Source of the DNA: Gordionus sp. m RMFG-2023
Taxonomy: Eukaryota > Nematomorpha > Gordioida > Chordodea > Parachordodidae
Assembly (NCBI RefSeq): GCF_954871325.1
Contig: NC_088776.1
Coordinates: 25,282,508-25,346,507, forward strand
Length of the DNA: 64,000 nt
Reading direction: 5' to 3'
Position 1 is the first letter of the stretch. Every line of letters starts with the position of its first letter. A program made the translations under genes and the position numbers. Below, piece by piece: positions 50,512 through 63,000 of this stretch. The notes beneath the pieces are model-generated. The model saw only the letters and a list, made by a program, of their open reading frames with translations. It did not search any database and was not told where the DNA came from.

Positions 50512-51158
50512 GGTGATTATGACAATATAATTAATAGTGAGGATGAAGATTTTATATATGATAGTGATCATGATACATAATCTGAATTACATGAAGAAGA
50601 AATGTAAGTTTAAGACAATAAACTTAATATTATTTAGGTAAATATGAAATCATTTATCAAAGTATATTTCTCTTTAAAATTAGCTAAAAAAAATAAGTTT
50701 ACTAAGTGGAAAAAGGATCTTCCTAATCAAAGAATAAGAACTCATCAACAAAATTTAGTTATTCATCTGCCAGGAGTAAATGAATAAGGAAAAGAAGCTG
50801 ACACTCCAGAAAAATGTTTTGACTTGTTCATAACACCAATGATTGAAGAGATTATTTATCATACCAATGAAAAAATTAAAATTATATAACAATACTGACA
50901 ATATGAAAGTTCTACTAAAGACGTTGATGTAACACATTTCAAAACATTATTGGGAAATTTTTATTTAACTGAAGTTTTTAAATCTAACCATCAAAATAAA
51001 AAAAATAAAAAAATATATTTTTCAAATACTGACAATATGAAAGTTCGACTAAAGAAGTTGATGTAACACACTTCAAGACATTATTGGGAAATTTTTATTT
51101 AACTGAAGTTTTTAAATCTAACCATCAAAATAAAAAAAATAAAAATATATTTTTTTCA
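50512..51158 (+). pseudogene. piggyBac transposase N-terminal remnant
   Basis: The plus strand opens with an acidic stretch (DYDNIINSEDEDFIYDSDHD), as at the start of piggyBac transposases. It continues WKKDLPNQRIR, NLVIHLPGVNE, CFDLFITPMIEEIIYHTNEK and DVDVTHFKTLLGNFYLTEVF. The family pattern is PG...F..F....MI..IV..TN..I...DV...E.KA..G. The sequence stops before the DDD catalytic core, and stops interrupt the frame, so it cannot act. Confidence 0.7.
50891..51158. repeat. Tandem duplication, 134-bp unit, within piggyBac relic
   Basis: AATACTGACAATATGAAAGT at 50891 recurs at 51025 and the two 134-bp units are almost identical (a handful of changes). The duplication repeats the end of the surviving transposase sequence. 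Confidence 0.85.
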
Positions 51159-51675
51159 AATATGTAAAATAAATTTATGTTTAGAACACAATAATGTTTT
51201 ATGTATTAAATATTTTGCATGTCAAATTTAACATACTTTAATGGTCTATATTTTTTTAGGTTTGAATGTATTAGTGTAATTTTTTATTTATATTGAAGAA
51301 TAAAGATCCTTATTATGAATTATCATGATTATATGATAAATAAATTATTATTTTAATTTAAAATATGAAAATGAAAAAAAGTAAGATTTTTTAGAAAATT
51401 TTAAATTATAATTATCCTCATCATCATCTTTAATCTAAGCTTAAGAAATAAAAATAAATATTTTATCAAGTTTAAGGTTAGTTCTATCTTATATCCAAAT
51501 ATTAAATAAAAATATTTATATAACTGGCAGTGACGAAGCGTCCATAGAAGCAAGGGAAGCATTGCTTCCCTTTAAATTTTTCTTTCAAAATTTTTAAATA
51601 AACTTTATATAATCTTTGTACTATGCTAAATAAACTAAACTGACTTCGTTAAAAAAATTAATATAATTTTTATAA

Positions 51676-51775
51676 CGTTAAAAAATTTACTATTATTTTT
51701 ACTATATTAAGAAACTATTATTTTTACTACGTTAAAAAATTTACTATTATTTTTACTACTTTAAAAAAAATATAC
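51676..51775. repeat. Imperfect short tandem repeat inside the hAT element
   Basis: TTACTATTATTTTTACTA-type words repeat three times with AAAAAATT spacers. Confidence 0.5.
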
Positions 51776-52029
51776 TTGAGGGAAATAAATTTAATATTGC
51801 TTATTTTTTTAATAAATAAAGAGAAAATCATGCTATGGTATTGTGTAATTTTACCATTAAAAAATAATTGGGGAAGCAAATAAAAAAAATGCTTATTTTT
51901 TTAAAAGAGAAGGAAATTTTTTTTATATAATATTTTTTTTTTCCTTACCTTTTTAAATAAAAAATTTTCGTTTTTAAAATCCTTAATTAATGTTTAATAA
52001 TTGTAATTGTATTATTGAAAATTTATTAA

Positions 52030-53128
52030 TTATTATTTAGCTCAGAAAATTTTGATGCGAAAAATTTGATTATTGAAAAAGGAAGACCAAAACCAATTTT
52101 ACAAAACTTAAAAAAAGAAATCAAAACTTGTATCCGTAATTTTTCTATCGATAAATATGAAAAATATGAATGGCTCACTGGATCTGAAGTTTCTAATTCT
52201 TATATTGTTGGTCATGCCTATTATTCCCAAAGAAAAAATATGTTTGGAATGATAAAAGATTTTCGGATATGAATAATTTTTCAAAGGCAGTTAAACGGCA
52301 AAGAATCAACCGCTCATTTTCAGTCGATGATTCAATTAAAAACACTAGGCCAAGTATTGAAAATATGATAGATTCGATGCGCAAATTATCAATCGAACAG
52401 CATAATTCTAAAGTCAAATCAAATAGAGAAATATTGAAAATATTGATCAACTCTATATGTTTTCTTGGAATTCAGGAGCTCGTATTCCGTGGTGATGATG
52501 AATCTTCTAATTCAGTAAATAGAAGAAATTATAATGTATTAATTTCTTTACTCGCGGAAGAAAATTTACTATTGAAACTTCATTTAAAAATAGTGCAGTC
52601 TTTATTGGACTATCAAGCAATATTCAAAATGATTTGATTAATTCTATTTCATATGTCTTACACCAAAAAATATTAAATTCGTCGAATGGTTAGATATTAT
52701 TAAATTACAAATAATCAATTCCCCAAAATATTTATTAGACAATTTTTCGACTTACACAAGCTGGAAACCGAATTAAAAGTAGTGCTTCGGGATGTTGAAT
52801 TTAGGAAGAAAAAGAATGTTAATGAAATACTTGAATTTTTAATATGCACCGATTTGATAAAAAGTTTTAAATAGTTTTTTAAATTATGCAAATTCATCTT
52901 AACTTTGGCTTTAACAACAGCAAATGCAGAACGGAGTTTTTCATCTTTAAAAAGAATCAAATCTTATTGCAGAAACAGGATGAGCCAAAATCGATTATCG
53001 AATCTATCTTTGATTTCGATTAAAAAAAATTATTAAAAAATTTAAAATCTAGCGATAACTTTTATAATGCATTACTTGATCATTTTACTCAAAAACAAAG
53101 ACGAATACCACTTATTTATAAATCTTAA
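52030..53128 (+). pseudogene. hAT transposase remnant (TTF zinc finger, DUF4371, dimerisation)
   Basis: Blocks in order: KYEWLTGSEVSNSY and the decayed TTF-type zinc finger (52163-52270); HNSKVKSNREILKILINSIC, FLGIQELVFRGDDESSNSVN and RRNYNVLISLLAEENLLL (DUF4371, 52400-52570); VFIGLSSNIQNDLINSISYV (52590-52660). After a jump with the DDE middle missing comes LETELKVVLRDVEFRKKKN, then LALTTANAERSFSSLKRIKS and RNRMSQNRLSNLSLISIKK, the hAT C-terminal dimerisation block (52900-53025). The zinc-finger cysteines are lost through frame changes. This is the ZMYM1-like hAT class common in animals; the copy is inactive. Confidence 0.85.
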
Positions 53129-53297
53129 TATATTTATGGTTTAGACTAAAATATAAAAAATTTTTTGATTGCTTCTTTAGTAGTATACTTGACGCTTCGT
53201 CACTGATAACTGGAGATATATACATTTGAAATTAGGGTCTAATAAACCCCACCTGAGTACTAGCGTCATTTTTTTCACCGGAGTATTGAAAGGTTAA

Positions 53298-54044
53298 TTA
53301 TATGATTTATATGATTAATAGTACTTAATAGGATAACTTTATCGTACTATAATTTTTTCACTTTATATAACAGTGTTCTAATTTATATGATATTAAATTA
53401 AAATTATAAACATTAGTATTAGATATGATTTAACCTAAATTCTCTATGATATAGATAAAGCGATTGGTGAATTTTACATTATTTCTGCATAAAAATGTGT
53501 GATATATTTTTTTTTCCATCCAATTTATATAATAAATTACTTATAATTATAAAAGTAATATAAAAATTTTAAGAGTAATAATATAGATAATATATTAATG
53601 AAGCTAATCTTGCCTGTAAGTTTAGCATTGTACAACTACCTGAACAAGGTGGGGCACTTTAGAAAAGACCAATTTATCATAAAATTAAAGTTAAAACTAA
53701 TGTTGGCACTCCAGCGGTAACTGAAAATTATACTCCATATCAATTCATACTAAATTTAAGCAAGTATTTATGAAAATCAAAAACTTTGTGAGGTATAAAT
53801 CAATGTCAAACTAATTATAGAAAAGGTAAGATCTTTGTAAATATCGTTAGAAATCAAAAAATTTTAAGCAAGCATGTTATATTTTTGATAAATCATTTTA
53901 AATTTTGATTTCAAAGACGATTTATAAATATTTATATTTTTTTTGTTTGTGGATCTAAATAATGCCCATACACGTTTTTAAGATATTTTAAGGTATCTGT
54001 CAAAGTGAAGGTAAACACAAAATTTTACACATTTCTGTTGAACA
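53298..54044. other. Upstream region of GMPPA
   Basis: AT-rich with no promoter element I can name. A short open stretch at 53675-53771 (KRPIYHKIKVKTNVGTPAV) ending in TGA/TAA might be a relic or last exon of another gene; unidentified. The GMPPA start codon sits in ACAATGG, a good animal initiation context. Confidence 0.4.
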
Positions 54045-54087
54045 ATGGACAATAAAGCAATTATATTGCTAGGTGGGCCAGCTAAAG
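54045..54087 (+). CDS. GMPPA: GMPPA exon 1
   Basis: Encodes MDNKAIILLGGPAK plus the first base of Gly. Donor G|GTAGTA; the 44-bp intron follows. ATG chosen because it lies in ACAATGG and gives the usual family N-terminus. Confidence 0.9.
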
Positions 54088-57000
54088 GTAGTATTGCTTA
54101 TACAAAATTAATATATTCTATATTTCTGTAGGTACTCGCTTTAGGCCTCTTTCACTTCATAAACCGAAACCAATTTTTCCTATTGGTGGGGTCCCGTTAA
54201 TTTACCACACCATTGAGTCCTTATCTAAAGTTAACTTTATATTCGAGTGTTTAATATAATATATTCATAGGTTCCAAATATGAAAGAGATTATTTTATTA
54301 GGATGTTTTACTGATCTAAATGAAATTGAAAAATTTATTTACATGTGTGAAGAAAAATTTAAAATTAATATAAAGTATTATTGCAAAAATATTAAATACA
54401 AATTAAATTAGATATTTAAAAGAAAATGAAATAATGGGTAGTGCTGGGGGGATTTTTAAATATAAAAAAGATATTTTGTTGGGTAAAGTTGACAATTTTT
54501 TTGTGATAAATGGTGATGTTCTTGGTGATATGCCTTTTAAAGAAATGCTGAAATTTCATGATAATTTTTGCAATCAAGAACAATATATAATAATGGGAAA
54601 ATATGTAAACATTATTATAATAAATTTATTTATATATTTAATAGAATGACCCATCTCAAAGTTTCAATTATGGTTGTATAAGCTATGATGAAAAAACTAA
54701 AGAGGTATTAATAAATAAATAATATGATTTAGCACTATAATAAATAATTAACAATTGTTTTGGTAAAAGAGTAGATAGTGATTTGTGAGCTGTAATTAAC
54801 CATTGAGTTATATATAAAAATTACAAAGTTGTGGCAATTTTGTTATTTTTAATATTTCCACATATCTGAACATTTTTTCCTCACATTGTTTTTAATAAAA
54901 GAATAGTTTCATGTAAAAATTAATTGAAATTGGAAATATAGAAGAGATTTGTTAAAAAAAATGTATGACTAACAGTTTTTTAGTGAATATAAAATTAAAT
55001 TTTTTATATGAGGATTTGGAATCTCCTAATTTTATATGATTTATTGAGGGCTATTTCTAAATTTAAAAGATCTGATTTGACCATAAATTTATTCCAGTAT
55101 ATGTAGAATACTTATCCTAAAAATTTAAAACAATTTTTGCATGAAATTTTATATATTTTTTAGAACTGTACCAATCCACATATTTTTAACTTATCTGATC
55201 CAAAATTTTTCACCAATCTGATTCAATATTTTTTGATGTTTATTCAAAACCAAAATTTTGTATTCAATATTCATGATATTTGCTATAATCTGATATTTAT
55301 ATTGATTTTTTTACCATCCACCTTTGAACGAAATGTTATAAAAAAATTAATATTTTCTATGCAAAAATAAGAATTATGCATTAATTTAATTTTAATATTT
55401 TTATTATAAGACTAAATTTAAAAAAAAAATAATTATATTCCCTACAATGTGATAATTGAATTTTATTTTGAACATTATACATGTTGATATGAATATAAAA
55501 ATTATTATAATATAAAATTATAATTTAGATTTTTTAAAATAAAAATGAGAACCCTTCAATTTTATGGCTATATAATTTTCTATGACTAGAACTATCTATA
55601 TCCCTTAAAAATTCTCTTTATCTTTTGTAAAATCTCAAATGCCAACTTAAAAAAATTTTATATTAAAAAATGATAGTTCTTAAAAAGTATGAATAATAAA
55701 TAAAATGGGCCAGTTGTTATTTGTAAAAAGAGATTAGAAACCATTCTTTTATTATAAAAATAAATATATAATTTGTTGAAATATTAAAATAATGTTAAAT
55801 AAACTTTATATAAATATACAATCATAAAATAACAAAAAACAATCAAAAGATTGAATCAGATTAATTTTTGATTTTTTAAAAACTCTAAATATCAGCCCTT
55901 AATCGATATTTAATATTGGCACACCCCTAATATTTTTAATTTACATGAAAAATTTATATAATATTTGTAAATTTGAACAGTTCTAAGCAAAATTATCTCT
56001 AATTTGCTGTCTAATTACTCTATATATGTTATAATACCAGGGATCCAAACCGAACCTGAACGGCTAAAAAATTTCTAGCTGAACCTGAACTGAACTGCTA
56101 AAATGCCTCTGAACCGGTTCAAGCCTCATGATTTTATTCTTATAAAATAATATGTAAGTTATTATTAGTATATTGAAAAAATTTCAATTATATTCAAATT
56201 ATTTTAAAGATTAGAATCAATCACATTTGATTGATAAGTGTCGGTCATAATTTTTATAAACTTTAGTATATTGTCATTTTACAACATTTTTTAAATATAT
56301 TAAGCTTATAAATTATAATGCTTAGAGAAAAATTAAATCCAATATATTATTATAAATGACACATCAAATCTGATATCATATTGGCAGTGTCGGCTACCTA
56401 AGTTAGTGTGGAAAGATGTTTTTTAACAATTAAATTTATATTATCTCCTTATAAATGTAATTTGAGTGAGACGAATTTTGAAAATATATTTATTATGCGG
56501 CTTAATAAAAAAATTTTATGTAATTGTTCTAATTAAAATTAATAATTGATATTTATTTCTTATATTTATAAATTAATTGTTATTTTATAATGTGCAATTA
56601 ATAAAAATGAAGGTTTTTTGTATGTTTTTTTAATTTTAATTATGAAATAAAAAAAATTTTTTTCCCTATACATAAGTCGAATGTAGGTTTGAATACAAAA
56701 ACGTTCAAACCGGGTTTTAGAGGTTCAAACCGAACCGATATTTAGATTTTTTATGAACCGAACCTGAACCTTGAACCGTTATTTTTATCCGAACCAGAAC
56801 TCGAACTGAACCGATATTCGCTTCGGTTTGGATCCCTGTATAATACATTTCCTATCAAATTTGGTTTTTTAGATTGGGCAAAGATATGATATTTATCTAG
56901 CCTTTGCAATATTAATTTTGTCACTATCTTCAATGCCATAGAACGTCTTCTCATGAGTTCTCATAAAAAATGTTATTCAGCTGATGACAAAATCAACACA

Positions 57001-60000
57001 TTTAATTAAATGTAGCTCCATCAGATAAGATAAATATTTTTTGACTTAACCTCAAATTCACTAATTAAAATTATAGTCTTTGAAATAAATAAACAGTTGT
57101 CGTATTAGATTCAGAAGCAATGACATAATATACATTCCAACCTTTTGCCATTTATAAATATCCACACTTTTGCAAACGATATTTTGCAACTCTGATTTTT
57201 GGTGTCAAAAAAAATTGAAAGAAAAGGCTTATATAATATTAATTTGGTTATAATTTTAATCGAGCCATTTTAAAAACCGGGCTTTTTAACAACACTAGGG
57301 CTAACCCTGGAGAGCAACCTGATAAAATTTAATACTGAACATAAGACGGTCACCATATTTTATTTATATTCTTTCCCCTCTTTTTAATTAGTCATTATTT
57401 ACTTAATAATAAAATGGCCGTCAAATTTATTAAGCAATAGGCTTTTAATATATTACAAATAACGTGAGAACTGAGAAAAGTAAAAATGGTTGATTGTATA
57501 TAAAAAGAACTAAAATAAATTTTGGCCTAACTTTGACATATGGAATCATAAAAATTATTGTAATGGGGTTGTGAAGTATATGGCCCATTGGGTAACTCCA
57601 AATATTATTGGTAATTTAAATTAGAAGTTGGTGTTGGCTAGTCAGTAAAATTTTCGTAAATGTTTTTAAAAAATCCTGTATAAATTTTAAATTTTTTTTG
57701 CAAAATTCCAGCCTGTGAAAATATTTTGCACAAATTGTTTAACTCAACTCAATTTTGGCCTAGCCACAATGACTATAAATAAACAAAATCAATATTTAAT
57801 TAATATAAATGCTACATTTTATGTTCTCTTCATTATGTTGAATTTACTGTTTCATAAGTCTCTTGTATGTTGTGACTTCATGGTTTTGCCACATTAATTA
57901 TTTTCATTGACTCACGCCACATAATTAACAGACCATCATTTACTGTTATTGTCATTTGTTCAGACACTTGTTATGAGCTTGTTTTTTTTGGGAAAGCCTC
58001 TACCCAAAGCTCATTTGTAAGTTTTTGAACACTATTTTTTTAAACTTTCTATTTCATAAGATAATGATCTCATTGGAGCATCAAAAGCTGGTTTCTTTTT
58101 CTCATAGCTCAAATTATGGTTTATCTTTTATTTTTAATATCTTGAAAGATAATAGGAGGGTTTCAATCGGTATCTGTCTTCAGATTTGGATTTAATAATA
58201 GTTTGGGTGGAGGATGGCGGTTAAAATGGTTGCCCTTGACTATGTCAATGCTTTAATCATGATCTCATCTTAATAGTTTATATCAAACTATAAATTTTAT
58301 TTCTATATTATTAAGACCTTCTATTAATTACGTTCTTAACTTCTTCACAATCATTGTATTCTCTAAACTTACCCTACATATTAAGAGACCATTATCGGCG
58401 ACAAGCTGTTCTAATTATCAATTGATATTAAAAACAATTCTTATCTCAGATGGGATTAAAAATCTTTTCTTAATAAATTGCACATCTACCTATTTTCTAT
58501 CTAACTACGAATCAATTGTAGTTGAATAAGTTCCCATGCTTTAGACAATTGTCTAATAAAGCAGATATGTTGGACCTAAAACAGTACTGCTAGGAAGTGG
58601 CTAAGGATTTAACGAAAATTGAACGAGTTTGTCCAACTACAAAAATTAAAATAAATTAGAATAAATACGAGGTGAATTCAATAAATATAACTGGCTAAAC
58701 GGGGTAAATTAAACATTTCATATTAACTAAATGAAATATTAAATAAAATATATTATTTTGGTTTATTTTATTATCTAACATTTTCACGCTATTAATCCAT
58801 ATAAGCTTATAGTTATATTATATCTAATTCAATATTATTAACCTAAGCTTATTTATAGCTTTTCAAACCCTCACAGTATCCTTATCAGGGCATTGAACTA
58901 AATTGGAATAACCATTATAAGAGAATAATAAAAGGAGAGAAGAGAACCGAATCACTGATTAGAAGTATTTTTAAACTGGTTTATAACGGTTTTAAAATTA
59001 TATTTATTAAAAGAAATAGTAATATATACATATGGTACTATCTAAGTCTGCTATAATATTATAAATTACATATAGATTCTACACTTTGTGGAGAAACCTT
59101 TGGAGTTTTCTTCGAATGTTATAAGTTGTGGCGCCTACCTTTTTACTTCGACTATATTCGATCATTTGCAATCCGCTCTCACAAATTCCTTAAAAACTGG
59201 AAATGAACTTATTAATACTAGGAATGACTCTCAAAATTTTAATAATCATACTCTGGATATGAATGAGTTAAAATTTATTACAATACCCATTTTTTTATAT
59301 TATATATAAAAATTGGGATTTCTGATTGGCCCATTACTAATTAACCCTTTATATCACTGATGCAGCGTTTTTACTACAAAATAACACCCTTTGATATCAT
59401 AGAACATACCACCTCTTTTAAATCTTATTCTTAGTTATTTGTCAAATTTATTTTTTATTTACTCTATAACTTTGAGATATTTTAAAAATACGTTGATATA
59501 AAGGGTTAATTTCAATATCATTTCTTTTATTCATTCTCTTTATTTTTTATTATGCCAAATATTAATTTAGTACATTTTCAATTCCATAGCATCTCTAAAT
59601 TTTTTACACCTTAAGCTTTAAATATATGTTCCCTCGACTTCCTCCTGTCGTATAAAATTTGAATCCAAAACTTCTGAAATTTTTGTATATAAGATACAAT
59701 AGACCTTGTACTTACATATTTGCGTCTGACCCGCCCAAAATAGAGTTGGACCAAGCTGACCTTATTTTATTAAAGATCATTACAATTTATATAAAGTAAC
59801 ATTGCTGCAGAGCCACACCAAACTAAGGTAGTAGCTAATGACATATGTAATAGTGTTTTAAAAGTTACCCTAGAAAAATAACTAGTTGCAGTACCGTTTT
59901 TAGTTACATCCTTAAAAACTGGTTACATTTTTTTCAAAAGTAATTATAACTAGTTATTGCAAGTTACTTTATAAATTATTTATATAATTCATCATTTTTA

Positions 60001-63000
60001 ATATTAACATCTTATTGTACAAGATAATTTTGTCAAATTTCATTTCAAACGATTGAAATACAATTTAAATAAATTAATAATTGCACTGAAAAAAACTACT
60101 GTCTGACATTTATTTCCAATGATAAAAATATCACAATATAATTTTTATATGCGCCAAAAATATGTATAAATAACACTACAATATTTATTTTACATAAAAT
60201 TTGGTGTCAATATAATATCGCTTGCTAAAAGGTGTGCTGTCCTTAAATATATGCTTCCCCAATAGACCAAACAAACATTAATGAGAAATTATATTCAATA
60301 AAGAGTCATTTAAAATTTTGAAAATCATTATATAAAGATAATGAAAGAGATATATATATATAAATTTAACACATTTTAGAGTTACCTGGAAAGTAATTAG
60401 TTATCCTTGTAATTATATTCCAAAATATAACTATATTCGCAAAAATATATAAACGTACACTTTAACAAGACTAGTAATTATAATCATGCTACTAATTACT
60501 TTTCTTAAATTTAAATAATTTTTTATGAAAAACATTAATGATTGCATTCATATTTTATTATATAATTTTTGGCGGTAATATAATGAGATCTAAACAAAAT
60601 AAAGTAAAATCATTAAAAATATCTTAAGCTCTATTTGAATAAAAATTTGAAGTGTAAAAGTCCCGAGATTTTCTTATAATTTTTTCAAATTTGAAAGATT
60701 TACGTCTATTACAAATCCATCAACCATTTTGAACCTAAGGTACTTTTATCTACAAGATATAATAGATTGAATCACTATGATAGAAGTTTATCAATTAAAA
60801 TGGGGTTTTGAAGTTAATCGGATAAAAATATCATAAGAAAGAAAACCGCCAAATGAAAAAATTACCATATCCAGGAAAAAAATATAAAATTACCAGAAGA
60901 TTTGGTAAAAATGTTAAAAACGGTAATGACAGAATCTCTATGTATTGGAGAAAATAAAAAAAAAATTTTTTTTTACTTTTATTTCGAAGAAATATATTGT
61001 AAAATAAATAAAATTATTGAACTCGATCTGGATCCAGGTTCAGGGAACAAATACGGTTAGGATTTATTTGCCTAAATTATATGGGTCCCCTTCGTATAGG
61101 TTCGGAAAAAAAGGTCTCGAACTCTTATTTTCTTTAGATAATCGTTTTTTATTAAATTTCATGGGGAACGGAGCTCTCAAATGTTCTTCTTCTCCATAGT
61201 TGCAGGCTTTTATGTCTGAATATTGACTAAATTTATATTTAAAAAACATTAGTAACTGGCAAAACGGCATCTTCTTTTTTCTAGCCTTCATTATTATAAC
61301 GAATTTCTGAAATTAAATATTTTGATTATAACAGTAAAAATAAAATAATGGTGTATGATTGGCTACTCTTCTAGTATCCTATAATAATAAATAGGAGTTA
61401 GAAACTCTATTTTATTACATAAAAATATATTTAAAGTTAATTTTGAGGGTTTCCCTAAGAATAATATTTCGGTTCTAACTAAATTCGACAAAAAGTAGAG
61501 ATAAAACTATAATAATCAAGTAGCCATATGTTTAAATAGTTTAACCTTGACTTGAACGAAAGAAAATGGATATAGTTGCCAAAGAGATGCACCATGATGG
61601 AGATAATTGAGGTTGGATTGGGAAAGGATGACGTATAAATATGGATAAGACTTTAAATCTTTAATAGTGTAGTTTGAAGGCATAAATGATTATTTTATGT
61701 TAATCTTTTATTAAAAATCGAGTAATCCGAGATTTATATATATAAAAAAAGATCCAATGCCAGCTCCGAAACAGGGGACAATATCAGTTGTATAAAAACA
61801 CCATCTCATTTCCCTTATAAATCGGTTAAATTGTCATTTGAATTGGACATTTTTCCTGAGCTAGCTGGTAAATCTGGACATCTTTTTGGATATATATTAC
61901 CCCAAAATACACCTTGGATGCAAATCAAATCTTCCAGGTTCATTTTTAATAAATTTGAAAATTTCATTCGAAAATATATCTAATTGGGTTACATATCATT
62001 TTTAATATATACAATCGTTTTTTAAGTTCTGCCATTTACGCAGATCAAATGATTTTAAACCTTTATACTAAAAATCACCCGGAGCTCCTGGCCATTAATT
62101 CAAAATCTACTTGCACTGTCATAGGCAATGTATTTATTCATCCAACAGCTTCTGTCCATAATACTTCTGTAGTAAGAAGAATTCTATTTTCATTGCTATA
62201 TACAAATTTACTCCTTTAATGTATAATTTATTACTCACCATAATTAGATTTTTCAATAATTTTACTGCAATTAAAAGTTTTTTTCCATTTATTTGAATAT
62301 CAGATTTTACCAAATTTTTCGTCTTTTGAACTCTTATGTTAATTAAAACTATCACAATAGTTAATGAATTTATTAAATTTTAATTTTATAAGTTAGGACC
62401 TGATGTGTCCATATGCGCCGGCGCTATCATAGGCCCGGGAGCCAGGATATCTCATTCAATTATTTGTGATAACGTCCATATTCAAGTAACTTTCAATGCT
62501 AATGGCTCCTATTTACTCGCACAGAATTTAAACTGAAATGCTCAGAAAAAAATTATTAGCAATGCTCAGATAAAAAACTTAATACCCCAGAAAAAAATAC
62601 TAATGGCTCGTGTATAAAACTAAAACGCTCAAATTAAAAAATGAATCTTTCAGAAAAGTATATGAAACGCTCAGAACTAATTACTTAATTTCTCATAAAT
62701 ATTTATCTTAGTACCATTGATTTTAAGAATCATACATTTCTCCCCCCCCCCATTGTCCTCATAGTCCTTGCCGGTTCCTCAAAATAAAAATTACTAAATG
62801 GGGTAAATTAAACATTTAGGCATCTTTAAAATAATGCCCATGTTTGAAATGCTAGAAAGTCAAAATGTCCCTAAAGACATAGTGACGAGTTAAAATTACA
62901 ATGTTATCAGTAGATCCTTATATTAGCTTTTATAAGATATTGAAATATTCTTAGAATTTTTTAAAATTTTTAATCCCAAACCTTACCATACTAACTATGA

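Larger units (their letters stand above)
51528..53205 (+). mobile_element. hAT element with perfect TIR and TSD, inserted in piggyBac
   Basis: TIR CAGTGACGAAGCGTC at 51528-51542 is repeated inverted without mismatch at 53191-53205. The 8-bp TSD ATAACTGG is identical on both sides (51520-51527, 53206-53213). The element is 1678 bp and contains a decayed transposase of the DUF4371/ZMYM1-like hAT group with the catalytic middle deleted. The intact TSD makes it younger than the piggyBac relic that holds it. Confidence 0.92.
50024..53293 (+). mobile_element. piggyBac element relic containing a hAT element
   Basis: Left end CCCTTCAATACTCTGGTG and inverted right end CCTTTCAATACTCCGGTG agree at 16 of 18. 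Both are flanked by TTAA (50020-50023 and 53294-53297), the fixed target of piggyBac. Further GGTGGGGT/ACCCCACC words lie inside both ends. Without the hAT insertion (51528-53205 plus one TSD) the element is about 1.6 kb, shorter than an autonomous piggyBac of about 2.5 kb, so it lost its middle and 3' coding part. Confidence 0.85.

Noticed and set aside
15247-56846. Segmental duplication linking the 15-kb and 56-kb loci
   Set aside because: Similarity stops exactly at the CAGGGATCC ends and each locus has its own TSD, so these are independent transposon insertions.
61017-61291. Overlapping open frames on both strands in GMPPA intron 6
   Set aside because: Neither matches GMPPA nor any family known to me, and the GMPPA alignment leaves no residues unaccounted for here.
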